A DNA stretch of 64,000 nt from Chlorops oryzae (lineage: Eukaryota > Arthropoda > Insecta > Diptera > Chloropidae): assembly GCA_020466095.1 (NCBI GenBank), contig CM035807.1, positions 37,524,752-37,588,751 of the forward strand, read 5' to 3'. Below, piece by piece: positions 1 to 11,580 of the stretch. Made by a program: the position numbers and the translations under genes. How positions within the stretch are numbered: position 1 is the first letter of the stretch; every line of letters starts with the position of its first letter. Below the pieces are notes generated by a model that searched no databases, was not told the origin of the DNA, and saw nothing but the letters and a program-made list of their open reading frames with translations.

Positions 1-641
1 TGGTGTCAGGCCCACTTTACTGTTGGGTATGTATGCTAAAATAACTTGATATATGTATGTAAGTCCAACTGCTTCGCTTTTCGTGTGTGCTTTCAATGTT
101 AAAATATTTAATCTGTGCTGCATTTTCAATCCGTTTTCTGTCGGCTGTTGCGTGGATGCAACAATATTTATGGAAATTCGGTGTTGTGGTTCGAAAATCG
201 TTCAAGTCGTAAACATTTGCTATATTTTTATAAAAAAATAAAATAAGAAAACCAATTTAAAAAAGTATTTTTATGTTGGAAAATAAAGCAATTATTTTTG
301 TTCCTTGAAGAGTAATTTGTTAAGTAGGTACCTACTTAAAAAGTTTGTCGAACATTATTCGTCAAGGACTTGATATGCTTTTTTTTAAGTGCCTCCTACG
401 ATACTTTCGTTGACTGGAAATAAATAGTATTATATAAGTATAAAGTTCAAACAAAATGCTTATGTTCTTCAAGTCGATTACAGAAGAGCTGCTGCTTTAC
501 ATGTGTAGTTAAGATGAGACAACGTTTTGTTGTTTTCCGTGTATGTATGCTTCGTGTTCTATGTCAATTCAAGAGCAGTATGTGCATCTTAAATTTACAA
601 ATAAATTTTGACCTTTAGGTAACACCAGTATTTTGCCATCG
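1..641. other. Flank upstream of the P-like element; no gene seen
   Basis: AT-rich DNA with no recognisable coding region, RNA gene or clear repeat end. It contains the 5' flank and presumably the promoter of the P-like transposase. I looked for P-type terminal inverted repeats here and after the transposase and could not identify a pair. Confidence 0.4.
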
Positions 642-3179
642 ATGCCCTCAGCAATACCGCAAATAAAGCAGAGGAAATGCTGCATGCCAGGATGTAACAG
701 CTCTTCGCCGCCAACAACACTGTTCAGCTTCCCTTCCGATCCAACACGTTCACGAATTTGGGCAAAGAATTGTGGTTTGGAATTAAGCTCCGAAGGTGAA
801 GTAAAAAGGTATTTGTGTGCAAACCATTTCGATCGAACAATGATAGGTAATGGCAAGCTTTTAGCAAACGCTGTACCCATTTTTTGTGAGTCATCTCGAA
901 ATTTGCTCTCTGTTAATCAGATTTATGATGAGCCAGAAGTGCGAGACTCGTGCTTCAATTGCTTGAGCTATTGCAAAAATGCTGACTTCTATAAGAATAA
1001 ATATAATGAGGAAGTAGCGAAAAATGCAAGCTTGAAAGCAGAACACGCCTGCGCTCTCGAATATTGGCTGAATCAAGCGGATAAATTTGAAAAAGAGATG
1101 AACTCGTGGAAACAGCATTTTGAGTAGCTATCCGCAAAGGGCAATGCAATTGCGATCACAGCTAACAATGAAGCGCAGGCCTTTTCTAAAATTATTGATC
1201 CTTTGAGAAAAGCTCGTTGCACGGACTTCCAGAAAGATTTGCTTTTAAATCTCAATTATGTGTCAAGTCGAGCATATAAATTTATGCGGGAAGATTTCAA
1301 TTTTAATTTACCAAGCCAATCGACTTTATATCGCTGGAGTCCAATAAAGCACATGCCGCCGGGAATAAATATGCTTGTTGCAAGAAATTTAAAGCGTTTC
1401 ATTGAAAGCATATCTGAACAGGATCGCAATTGCATTTTAATGTTCGACGAAATAGGTGGTCGCAAAGAGCTTGAATGGAATGCAGCTACTGACCAAGTTG
1501 ATGGCTTTGAGGATTTCGGTCATGGTGAAAGAACAAAAAATATTGCGACGAAAGCAATGTTTTTTGTATTAAAGGGAATCTTTTCTGCTTACAAAATTAT
1601 TGTGAGCTTCTATTTTTCCGAAAACGCTCTCCCCGGCAATAAGTTGAAAGCTCTCGTTGAACAGAATATGGAATTCCTAACGGATATCGGATTCTCGATA
1701 CGAGGAATAATTTCAGATCAGGGATCGAATAATGTTCGCGCGCTTCATTTATTGAAACAAGACGAAAATGACAATTTCTTTATGTTTCACAATAAAAAAA
1801 TATATATTTTTGAGGACTATTGTCATATTTTGAAAAACATTCGCAATTGCCTTTTGAAAACTGATATTATAACTGAAAAAGGAATTGCTAGTTGGGGTGT
1901 TATTCGCGAAGTTTTTGCAATCGATTCAAAAAATGCGATCCGTCTTGCTCCCAAATTAACAGCGCGTCATATCAATCCTCAGCCTTTTGACAAAATGCGA
2001 GTGTATTTGGCCGTGCAAGTCATGAGCAATACAGTTGCAGCGGGAATTCAATTTTGTCATAGAGAGAGGCTATTCAAAAACGAGGAAAATGCAAAAAACG
2101 CTCTAGCTACTGCATACTTTCTTGAGCACATGAACAAGTGCTTTGATTTATGTGACAGCAAGAATTTTAATGACACAAACGTGAACAAACGCCCGATCAC
2201 GCTTTCCAATAATAAAATTGAGCAAATGCAAAACGCTGTACATTACATTGTGCAATTGAAGCCGATCTTTAGCAAAGTACGTTGCATTACTGCGTTGGTC
2301 CGTACAATACTAGGAATGACTTCATTAGCTCAAGAGCTACTTTCATTACCTGGTATAACATTCGTGCTTCCCGGCCGCCTCAATCAGGATTGCGTTGAGA
2401 ATATTTTCGCTGCAATTCGATCAAAGTTAGGCAACAATTCGAATCCATCGATGCGTGAGATTCAATATTTGACTGCACGTCTGCTCTCGCTTAAAATTGT
2501 TAGGCAGAAGTTTTTAAGAAACAAAAATTGCTATGATGAAGATTATAGCGATAGCGCGCTTTCCTTTGACTGGAATTTTGAGCCGACTGTTTCAGAAACA
2601 GAAACATCTGCGGATGGGTTAGCCAATGACACTGAAAGCTCTTTATTGGTTGCCATCGAAGATATTCCACAGCAAACAAATGAAAATGTGGCAGAGGATG
2701 CAGCTTCACGCTACTTTAGCGGCCATGCAATCCAAAAGAAATTTTTCTTAAAGTTGGGTTGTACAAAATGCCAAAATGATTTGGAAAAGCTCGAATGTTG
2801 TACAGATATTCATTCCGAGGGATTCATAATCGATAAAAATTTTAGCAATGAAAATTTGCTACTAAGAAACCCCAGCGATGAATTCTTTAAAGTATGCAAA
2901 ACGCATTTTCAGGTTTTCCAACAATTCTTTCCAATTAATTGTGAAAAACAGGGTATTTTCGATTGGCTGTCAAATAAATGTATCGCTTCTACTCCAGATT
3001 GGTTTAGTGAAGCCAATCCCTGTTATTTACATCGCATTTCAATTATGAAATACCTGATTAAAGTTTTGTTGCGAAAACATTGTCGGTGGATGTTGCAGAA
3101 ATCGTATGTTCGTCCTCAACCGGAAAGCTCCAAGCACACAACAGCAAGTAAAAAGTTGAAGATTCTGAACAACGCCTAA
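642..3179 (+). pseudogene. P-element-like (THAP9-type) transposase with one in-frame stop
   Basis: One reading frame of about 845 codons runs from the ATG at 642 to the TAA at 3177-3179, broken only by TAG at 1125-1127 (codon 162). Residues 13-85 form a THAP zinc finger: CCMPGC, a Trp near 40, C-x2-H at 59-62, and the AVP motif near the end. A short linker follows. The rest matches the RNase-H-like P-element/THAP9 transposase core: MFDEI (Asp about 269), ISDQGS (Asp about 359) and NQDCVENIF (Glu about 586) fit the family's DDE residues. The Drosophila P transposase is 751 residues, so the length is plausible. The frame stays open and protein-like on both sides of the stop, so this looks like a recent nonsense change, perhaps CAG to TAG. 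No GT-AG intron that removes the stop and keeps the frame was found. A domesticated gene using readthrough is possible but less likely. Confidence 0.85.
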
Positions 3180-3403
3180 GCAAGAAAGGGCACACCTCAC
3201 AGCATTTTCAGCTTTCAATTTACAATTTTCAATTTTCGGTTTCGAATATTCATTTATGTAAATATTTCACAATTTTCAAATTCCATTTTTTATTATTATT
3301 ATTAAAAACTCTTAATGAGAAATTTTAAAATTTTAATTTTAAGGTTTTTTAGTATAATAAGAATTTAGATATTAATTATTTTTTCTCTTTTTTTATGCAT
3401 ATA

Positions 3404-3409
3404 AATAAA
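3404..3409 (+). promoter_or_regulatory. Candidate polyadenylation signal of the P-like transposase
   Basis: AATAAA lies about 225 bases after the transposase stop codon, in AT-rich 3' sequence. It is the only clear hexamer before the next element begins at 3451. Confidence 0.4.
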
Positions 3410-3450
3410 AGTGGTTTTTTAGCTTATTGCTTTTTCCACTCAAGACATTA

Positions 3451-3965
3451 GTGGGACTCATGCAGGGTCGCAAATAGCCTTCGTAAATTTTGCGATCGCA
3501 AATTTTCCGACGCTTCATGAACGACCATTCGAAAGCGCTTCGCAAAATCTTGTTTAAATCAGCTGTTTGTTGAGATAAGGCTCTCTCACATCGTAAAACA
3601 TGCCTGACGGCAAGGTTGAATTATTGGCAATTGAATTATGATATAATGAAAAACTATTCTTAATTTGATAAATTTGATTTTTTTTCGATAAATTAAAGTT
3701 TATTTATGTTCAAACTGGTCCCTTCTTCGACAAATGAAGGCTTAAACCTTTTTTTACATTATGTCCTAGGCTTGTCAAACGCGATGGGCCGTGTATGCCC
3801 GCCCAGATTATTATGCGAAATAACTAACGACGTTTTGCGAAGCGAAAACCAATGGGAAAGTTTGTCACGCTTCGTAAAATTTCTTTCATACAAATTTTGA
3901 CAGTTCATTTCCCATTTCGCAAAGTTTCCCATTTCGCAAAATTTGCGACCCTGCATGAGTCCCAC
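3451..3965. mobile_element. 515-bp MITE with perfect 25-bp TIRs and TA duplication
   Basis: Positions 3451-3475 and 3941-3965 are perfect inverted repeats, starting GTGGGACTCATGCAGGG. TA stands immediately outside both ends (3449-3450 and 3966-3967), the duplication typical of the Tc1/mariner superfamily. The interior has no transposase and repeats the motif TTTCGCAAA near the right end. An alternative hAT reading, with the end at the inner CAGGGTCGC, fails because the eight outer bases are inverted rather than directly repeated. Confidence 0.8.
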
Positions 3966-5009
3966 TATTGTTTCCTTTGCTTGGGGAAATCCCTACAAAT
4001 CTGTAAGTATTGAATTAACTATGATGGCGCTATAACTGTTTTGTGACAGTGGAGTTTCTCAATAAAGTTTACTGAAATATAAGAATTTGGTTGAAACGAA
4101 ATTTCAAGGCTGATGAATTTCAATATGGGCATTTCCACAGCCAAAGAAATAATTCGTTTAGCGGCAATTTGTTTTAAACGAACTGCGATTGGAAATTTTC
4201 AAAACGAACTTTTCACTGACCTTTATGTCGGTATTGTTAATTTTAACCGTTGCCTGCGTTAGCCCGCTAGCAACTGAGCTCTTTGCGATATCTTTACAGT
4301 ATCGGATCAAAAATCTAGAATGCTGTCACTACTTTTTAATTTTCGTTTTTCTAAGAAAACTGTGTTTTCCAAGTACGAAATGAGAAAGGTCGCAATGTTT
4401 CTGAGGTTAGAAAATCGTTCGTACTTGACAAACACCTATGGAACATGGAAAGTTCCATCATGAGCAATTACTTTCATTGATTCTGCTTAATCATATTGGC
4501 CATGCAAGAATTTTTGGATGATTATTATACTTGTCGACCAAACTACTCCTTTCGAATTGTTTAACTATTTTATTTCATTTTTCATTTTTACAAAATGTTT
4601 CTGGTCTATTAAATGTTAGATTTATTGGTCAAAAACCTAATTTGATATTCGGGTTAGGGGTTATTATCATTTTTGCTGTCCTTTTTTCTTCACCATATAG
4701 ATCGGTTAAAGGTTGCATCAGCGACCATGAATCTATTTCCTTTTTTTAAATTGAATTTTCCTCTTATGGTTATAAATATTTAGCGCAAGATTCGCGATAA
4801 TATAAATATGTAATATTGATAGAGATATATATGATAAGATTTTTCGATTTAAAACTAGTCTTTGCGTTGTGCGTGAATTTTTTAATTTTAAATTTTAAAA
4901 CTTTCATATGGACAAATAAATGCATTCCTCCGGACCTCTGATTGGAATAAAATCTATATTTTCATTTGGGTCAAACAACTATTTTATTTTGATATTCGGG
5001 TAAAGGTCG
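3966..5009. other. AT-rich spacer; nothing recognised
   Basis: No coding region, RNA gene or paired repeat ends could be supported here. Short open frames of 60-75 codons look random. Confidence 0.4.
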
Positions 5010-6064
5010 GTGTCCACTTCAATCAAAAATTTTTTGTGAGACTTGTACCTTTATTTCGTTTTGACGTAGTAGTGTTAGAATCGAAAAAATTAAAGTCAAA
5101 AATCATATATGACATCGAAGTTTCGATTTTTTGAAAGTCTAAAATATTTTCCCCTTTTTAATGGAAAATATTTATAGCGCCAAGTTTGCGAAATTTTTTA
5201 AATATGATAATATTGACTTAGGGAGGTTCCATAAATGATTAATTTTTGGATTTTTGACCCCCTCCCCCCCCCTTTTCCCAAACCTTAATATGAGTAACCC
5301 CCTCCCCCCTGTGTAGTACAATTTTGAAAAAACATTAGGCCAATTCACAATTAATGCTAATTTAAGGAAAATGAACCCCCCCCCCAAAAAAAAAAAAAAG
5401 TGCCTATATAATTTAATATAAGCTTTTTTATAAAAAAAATTTCATATACAAAAATTAACGAAATTTTTTTTTAAACAAATTTTACTATGAAAAATGTACA
5501 AACATGCTTTGGGGAACCCCCCCTCCCCCAATTTTACAAAACTGTCACAGATGAGCTGACCCCCCCCCCCCACCAAAACGTGACATCATTTATGGACGCC
5601 CCTTACTGATGCTGATCATCAACCATGGGGACTTTGAACCATCGTGGTTAAGAAAAATAAAAATTGTTGATTATACGGTCGTACCATCGATAGTTTTTCA
5701 GCGAAAATAAATAACAAACAAAATTTTTGAAAATGGATTCATGCGTCGGTCATTTCTATTGGAAACTCGATTTTCATTGTTCTGTTGAGTTTCAGTGCAA
5801 GAATTAAAAAACATTCAACCACCCAAAGCTTTCGATGCACTCAACAAATTTCGAACGAAATAAATGTCAGTTCCTTTATTTTTGCTTCGTCAGTCCACCT
5901 CTAACGAAAAATAATGCTTTTTGAAGTCTCCAAAGTACTTATTTGCATTTCGCTTTGAGTGGAACAGGCAAACGAAAAGTTATCGAATGAAATTTCCGAT
6001 TGAATTCCGCTTCGTTTTTAACGTGTGCTGCTTATGGAAACGAAAATTTTATTGAAGTGGACAC
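5010..6064. mobile_element. 1.05-kb non-autonomous TIR element
   Basis: GTGTCCACTTCAAT at 5010-5023 is matched by its perfect reverse complement at 6051-6064, and similarity continues weakly inward. The right arm is rich in repeats of the type AACGAAA. There is no transposase. A younger MITE (5221-5602) is inserted in it. I could not define a convincing target-site duplication. Confidence 0.65.
5221..5602. mobile_element. Nested MITE with C-rich tracts and TTA duplication
   Basis: The ends are imperfect inverted repeats around TCCATAAATGAT (left about 5221-5239, right about 5585-5602). TTA stands outside both ends (5218-5220 and 5603-5605). The interior has long C runs next to A runs, for example near 5260-5280, 5380-5398 and 5560-5575. 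It lies inside the 5010-6064 element and is therefore younger. Confidence 0.6.
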
Positions 6065-6149
6065 TTAGCTTAAGACATAATAAGTTTTCACCTTTGAATA
6101 TACTAAATTCAACTTAAATTACACATGTAATTTCTCCAATTGTTGTAAG

Positions 6150-6217
6150 GCATGATATGGCATAGTGCATAAGGTGCACGACTTGGAATGCGAGGGTCTC
6201 GGGTTCGAGCCCTGTCG
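6150..6217 (+). repeat. tRNA-like module, Ser(GGA)-like
   Basis: The A-box-like TGGCATAGTGCATAAGG (about 6158-6174) and B-box GGGTTCGAGCC (6201-6211) have normal tRNA spacing. The middle carries GACTTGGAATGC, like a serine tRNA anticodon loop with GGA. The acceptor stem does not pair well, so this is probably a tRNA-derived repeat rather than a working tRNA gene. Unlike most modules in this window it lies just outside a TIR element, and I could not find its own borders. Confidence 0.55.
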
Positions 6218-6388
6218 AATCGTAGAAAGTATTTAGTTTTTTTTTTTTTTTTAATAGCAAACGAAGGACTTAATTACAACCAACGAAAATTCCAAACGAA
6301 GTTTAATTGCCACTTTTTTGCATTCATTTGGGATGGAAAAATTATTTTCATGTGCAAACACTTATGAATGTTTATAAAAATAATATTT

Positions 6389-6481
6389 AGGGCCGACCAT
6401 ATATTACGTCATCATACAGTGGGGAGGGAAGGGGGTTTAAAATGGTCAAAAATAGGCTGACTTAATATATGGACGGTCCCT
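6389..6481. mobile_element. 93-bp MITE
   Basis: The left end AGGGCCGACCATATATTA and right end TAATATATGGACGGTCCCT are inverted repeats with a one-base indel. The interior is G-rich (GGGGAGGGAAGGGGG). There is no coding sequence. Confidence 0.65.
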
Positions 6482-7385
6482 TCCGAAAAACGAAAAAATT
6501 GCTTTCCTCATTTATATTTGCAAAACGCCTTTCAAATCGCTAACTGACACACATACTACGTTTATGCGTCAGCTATACGCAAATAAAAATAATTCGCAAA
6601 TAGTTAACTCACTGTTTATACGGCAGTTCAAATACGCAAATAGGGAAACTTTTCAGTGCTGCCCGACTAAAAAATACAATTGCGTGGCAACATATTCATT
6701 TGTCGGAAGCCTATGTTTTGCATGGGTTAGTTATACCATATCGTAGAAAATAGGAAAATCGTCAAAAATAAGTGGCAGCACCTTGAGCTTTATTTGCAAA
6801 TAGCTTCGTTATTCACGACTTATTTTCGCGACTTGTTTATTTGCAAATAAGAATTCAACTCAGCGTTTATGTGGGGAAATTTGCTGTTTGCAATATATTA
6901 TATTTATTTGCAAATAAGGCATACGCATAAACGTAGTAACAGAGAATCAAAACTCACACCAATACAGATTCTCGGCTGCTTAAAAAAATCCAAACAAAGT
7001 CTAAAAAGCATATTGAAAATCCCAAATTCCTTTTGCCCATTTCAATCAGCGTACGAAGAACGGAAAACTTCAAGAGGACTAAAAACAAAACAAAATATAA
7101 TACTCATTCAGTTGCAAGCGAACTGAAAATCAAACCTTTCTATGCAACCAAATCCGCTTCTCGAACTTGTTATATGTTCGGTAGCTAATAGCCACCGCAC
7201 ATTTAAGCGCTTAGTGAGCGAGAAATTGACTTTGGAGTCTCTTTATATCTATACTCTTTGTCGTACCTACGCAAACTTTTCTCTCAGTGCTTTTGTCGAG
7301 TTGCTACTACGCCATACGCAAGTGCGATAAGTGCAATGGTGTTGGTGCGCCCATCTCCCCAATTAACAAACCAAAATGTAAATGT
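6482..7385. other. Repeat-rich AT DNA; no gene seen
   Basis: The words TTTGCAAATA and CGCAAATA recur about ten times between 6520 and 6920, and TTACGTTTATGCGT-like words occur at both edges (6555-6570 and 6918-6936). This suggests an old element with subterminal repeats. Ends and duplication were not defined. Confidence 0.35.
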
Positions 7386-8286
7386 TAGACAACAAATTAT
7401 TTCAAAAAACTTTTTGTAAGCATAATATATAAGTGATTTATAAAAACTTACAAAAATCCTTATAAAAAACGTTTTGTAACTCTAAAATCCACACATATAA
7501 AAATCGCTTACAATCTCTAAAATAAATCTTTTATAAACATTAAATATAAACTATTTACAATTGCTTATAAAACGCTTGCTTTGCTAGCATTAACAAGCTT
7601 TTCAAAACTTGTCTTGCTGCTATAAAAAAAGCACCGCTATGTGAATCAAATTCTTAAGAATTTTTGACAAACCGCGAGTATTGCAGTCTTTTGCTCTTGC
7701 GCTTGTTTAGTTTATGTGGAAATTTCAAGTGACAAGCATCGCGAGCGTATAAAATTTTAATGAATGCTTGTTAAAAAAAAATTTAGGTCAGGCTGTTTGA
7801 CTATAATAAGGTCCTTTTAACTTTTTTCTTAAAATGTTTGTTTTATAAAAATTTGATAAATGCTTGCTAAAGAAAAATTTGTTTGTTTTTTTTTTTGGAG
7901 AAAAGAATTTGTGCAAGCTTGGAAAACGTTTAATAGCTCACATACAAAACACTTTCTTGTAAATAGGAAGTGTTTGTTTTTACAAGTTAATTTCAACCGT
8001 TTATAAAGAACCTTTAGAAAGCATTACAAAACATTTAAAAATATAGTTTTCAAAGGGAAAATATAAGCTTACAAAATGTCTTTTGCAAGCACTACAAAAC
8101 TTTAAAATAAACGTTTTGTAAACAAAATGATAAGCTTATAAAATGGGGTGCCGTTTCGTTGGTTTTTCGCTTAAACTGATATGTTTTTAAAACGAACTTC
8201 AAAGGTTTTGGAAACTTATTGTAAGCCTAGGCTTGAGTTGACAAGCTTTAAAAAAGCTTATTTTTAATGAAATTGTTTGTTGGGTC
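7386..8286. mobile_element. 0.9-kb TIR element with dense subterminal repeats
   Basis: The left end (AGACAACAAATTATTTCA, about 7387-7404) and right end (TGAAATTGTTTGTTGGGTCT, about 8268-8287) are imperfect inverted repeats. Both arms are packed with variants of CTTATAAAA, CTTACAAAA and AAACGTTTTGTAA. No transposase is present. The borders are approximate. Confidence 0.45.
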
Positions 8287-8634
8287 TGCTCTAGTATATA
8301 TTCCCAGTAGTCAACTGAGCCACCCAAACACTGGTGTTTTCACCAGTCCATGGTGGCATGGACGCGTCCATCGGCTATCCAAAACGCTGTCCCATTTAAC
8401 ATTGTGATGTCATTGCCATGGGCGGGTCGTCCGTTTATACGCCTTCGTTGGCGAGCCTTTTCGCTAGCGAAAAGGGGCAGGAAAATGGCCTAGCACCAGC
8501 GACTGAGAAAAAAGAAAAATTTCATTTTTTGTTTTGACTTTTTTTAAATTTATTTATTATTATTAATTTATATTTTTTTTGTTTATCTATTTTTTATTTT
8601 AAATCTTTTTTATCTTAGCTTCTCTTAAAATTTT

Positions 8635-8708
8635 CTCGCCTCCACCGAGCCTCGAACCGCTGACCTACAGATCGCTGGGCGAACGGCTTAACCATTACGC
8701 TAAACGAA
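8635..8708 (-). repeat. tRNA-like module in TIR element
   Basis: Read on the minus strand it has an A-box-like TTAGCGTAATGGTTAAGCC and a B-box CGGTTCGAGGC, with TTCGCCCAGCGA between them as a possible anticodon arm (CCA in the loop). Its counterpart is at 33790-33865. Flanking sequence is AT-rich, and no acceptor stem pairs well. Confidence 0.6.
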
Positions 8709-8945
8709 CGAATTTAATTTCTTGGTCAAAACGCTCACTTGAGTTTAGCGTTGCTCAGATTTTGGGAAACGTATTTAACGAATTTTTTCACTTCAAAAAT
8801 TGTTTACTTGAAAATGAACCATTAAAAAAAAAAATAATAATAAAACCTTAAATATTTAGGGGAAAATGTTTGTCTTCCAAAATAACTGAACTATGAACAA
8901 AAAAAAACTCTAATTTACAAAAAAATTAAAAAAATTAGGAAAAAT

Positions 8946-9025
8946 TCTCGCCGCCCGCAGGGATTGAACCCCGAACCTCCCGGCTATGGAGTCATAGTTT
9001 GAACCACTGCGCTATCGAACGCTTG
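8946..9025 (-). repeat. tRNA-like module in TIR element
   Basis: On the minus strand: A-box-like GATAGCGCAGTGGTTCAAAC, an anticodon-arm-like CTATGACTCCATAG, and a B-box GGGGTTCAATCCC whose stem pairs with CCCTGC. Homologous to 34085-34160 and 37121-37192. Probably tRNA-derived. Confidence 0.6.
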
Positions 9026-9213
9026 ACGGGCAAATGATCAGAATGCGACGTAAAAGCAGACAACAGCAAAAACAATCATACGCAGCGAATAGGGAAATGT
9101 GAGCTGAGGCCTATCTACTCTTTCAGGTTCATGTGGTAGGTGAAATGGCTAGTCTTCAAGGACTGGAACTTTGGCATGTCACAAATATCGGGGGCGACCT
9201 ACTGACTACTGGG

Positions 9214-11580
9214 TTGGTCTGCCGAATAATTGAAAAATATCAAAAAAATTCCATCAAGTAAGGATTTCGACAAAATCGCTTTTAAATTTTTTAGCACCAT
9301 TGCTTCATTTGAACTAATTTTTCTCAAATGTGGTTTTAGATTTTTTTAAATTTTAAAAACTTTTGTATTTGTCAAATATCATTCTTCAATATTTTATCAA
9401 AAATAAATTGAAAATCTTTAAATGAATCGTGTAAAATGGTGCTCAAAGTCAAAAAATTGAAAAAATTACATAAAATTTTAATTTTTTTTTTTTTAGTTTA
9501 CATGAAAATAACTCAACCATAAACAGCATCTTTTGCAATGCCAATATCTTAAATGGCAGCCCAATCAATTATGTGCAGAACACGTGAAATGTCAGAACTG
9601 TAGCACAATCCTTTTTCGCGATATAGAGGTTTTTCTAAAACAACTCAATTCGGATTTTTGTATACATGGGCAATTCCATTTGTTGGTACGTTACACTTTT
9701 TTTAATTTTGGGCACATAACTTCTTAAGTATTTTAAACACGATGTCGAGCTTTTCCAGTTAATAAGGATAGGCATGAGTTCTAGAAAATCCAATATTTAA
9801 TTTTGAAAAAAGTCCATGGGGCCTCCTGGTAATGCTGCTTAAAAGGCGTTTGTACGTTACAAATTTTTCGAGCTGTTTTGAGAGATTTCTATGAATTATG
9901 TAAAAAAGGTTACTTTCGATGATTTGCATTAAAAAACCCAAGAAATATGTGTTGATAAATTTTAAAAAATATTATACGCCTGTTGGTACGTTACGTTGGT
10001 ATGTTACATAAAAATTTTTGAAATCGAACTGTCATAGAGATATCAAAGTAAAAAAAATTTTACAAAAGAATTGACCTAAATCTATAAAATTAACCTTCTG
10101 AATGTATAGAAGCTTTTTATGCACGGCAGACTTTGTGTGCCGGGAATACTTATTCTATATATAAATTTTCATCGAAATCGGACGTCATGAATTTTTCGGA
10201 TTTTTTGGGTTTTGGTCCAAAACTCACTAAACATCTTCTTGCCCCCCCAAATTTTTTTTCGTTTAATGTTTTATAATTGCTCAATATACCACTATGGCAA
10301 AAATAAGCGCTACCAAATCACTCTTTCTCTGGCTACGCCCTTGCGTGGCGCTGAGAAAATGCTCTCAAGTTGGATTCTTTTAAGAGTCATTTTTAGGAGC
10401 GCTCCGTCAATGGTTTGCTGGGCCCAGCAGATTTAATTACATCCCTCTTAATAGAAAACAGAGAAATAAATTGGAGAGGAATTGAATTGATTGATTGAAC
10501 CATAAGAGTTTTATTGTTAGGACTAGCATTTTTCTAAGGCTTACAGGTAAATTTAACATTTTAAATATGACATAACGAATAAAATGACAATTTTTTTAAT
10601 GCGATTCAAATAACGGCTATTTATAAGCGGTTTCTAGAAATTGCGACAAATTACGGATTATTTTCTATTCTAAAGCATAACATTGTTTTAGAGAACTCTT
10701 ACTGAAAGATTTTATTTACACTAAAAAAAAAACACATTGTATTAATTAAGATTGTATAATGCTTCTTTTTACGCCCTATTTCAGTTGAATTATATACACA
10801 CTTACATACATATACACATACATGTCCAGGGAACATCTAAAACTTTAAAGTTTAAACTGTTTCATATCCTCTATGCGGGATAAATACTTTCTTATATTTG
10901 ATTTTGTTCTTTAGTCCTCCGGACATTCTATAAATATAAATGTAGGTTTTAATAGAGTTTAGCAAACTAATATTTGTTACTTCAGTTTATAAAGCCCTGA
11001 GATAGATTTAAGTCTAGCTAAGTATTACGAAAAAAATTGCTTTTAAACGATTTTTTGTTTTGAAATAGGTTATGCCTCGGAAATCTGAGTGAAATAATAA
11101 TAGTGCAAAAATTGTAAATTACCACGAGAAAAAACTTTGTTTGAGCAGAAATTTCTTACAATAACTCACAATGGCTTACTAAAATTAATGGGTTGAAACT
11201 TTTGTTGCGTAAAGTTTTTAAAAGTCTTGGATGAAATTGTTCACCAAGCCAAGAGTTAAGAACAAATATTTCTGCGTTTTTAGAAAAGAAACTTAGAAAA
11301 AGTGACACAACTCGAGGTGTGACGTCTTTGACAATGCCCGGATTTATTTCACAGAGTAGCAATTAACTATTTTATAACAACTTCAATAAATTCTTGTTAT
11401 ATTCATAGAAAGTTCTAGGAAACAGTCCTGCGTTGAGCAATCTGAAAATCTAATGGTTAAAAATGTCTCAAACCTATACACAAAGTCTGCTATATCTATA
11501 AAATATCTTCTTTTTACGGTGGGTAAAGCCGGAAGTCTTCATTTTAGCGATGTCCTGGTTCTGATAGACAGTGCGACAGT
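9214..11580. other. AT-rich stretch; relics only
   Basis: No gene is supported. The phrase TTGGTACGTTAC or a close variant occurs at about 9682, 9846, 9982 and 9998, which hints at a decayed element. Positions about 10150-10240 resemble 63262-63360 inside a hAT element and are probably a relic of that family. The rest, including 10460-11580, shows nothing recognisable. Confidence 0.4.

Larger units (their letters stand above)
8303..9213. mobile_element. 911-bp TIR element carrying a twin tRNA-like core
   Basis: CCCAGTAGTCA (8303-8313) and its perfect reverse complement (9203-9213) bound the element; TT stands outside both ends. The core from about 8488 to 9050 is collinear with 33643-34190 and holds two minus-strand tRNA-like modules (8635-8708 and 8946-9025). 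The outer arms (8303-8487 and 9051-9213) share nothing with the other copy. There is no transposase. Confidence 0.7.

Noticed and set aside
1080..1180. An intron that would remove the TAG in the P-like transposase
   Set aside because: The only tolerable donor (GT at 1124) and acceptor (CAG at 1176-1178) give a 55-base intron that shifts the frame, and the sequence after the stop is protein-like in the original frame.
3451..3965. hAT assignment for the MITE from its inner CAGGGTCGC
   Set aside because: The eight bases outside that point are inverted, not direct, repeats, while TA flanks the full 25-base TIR.
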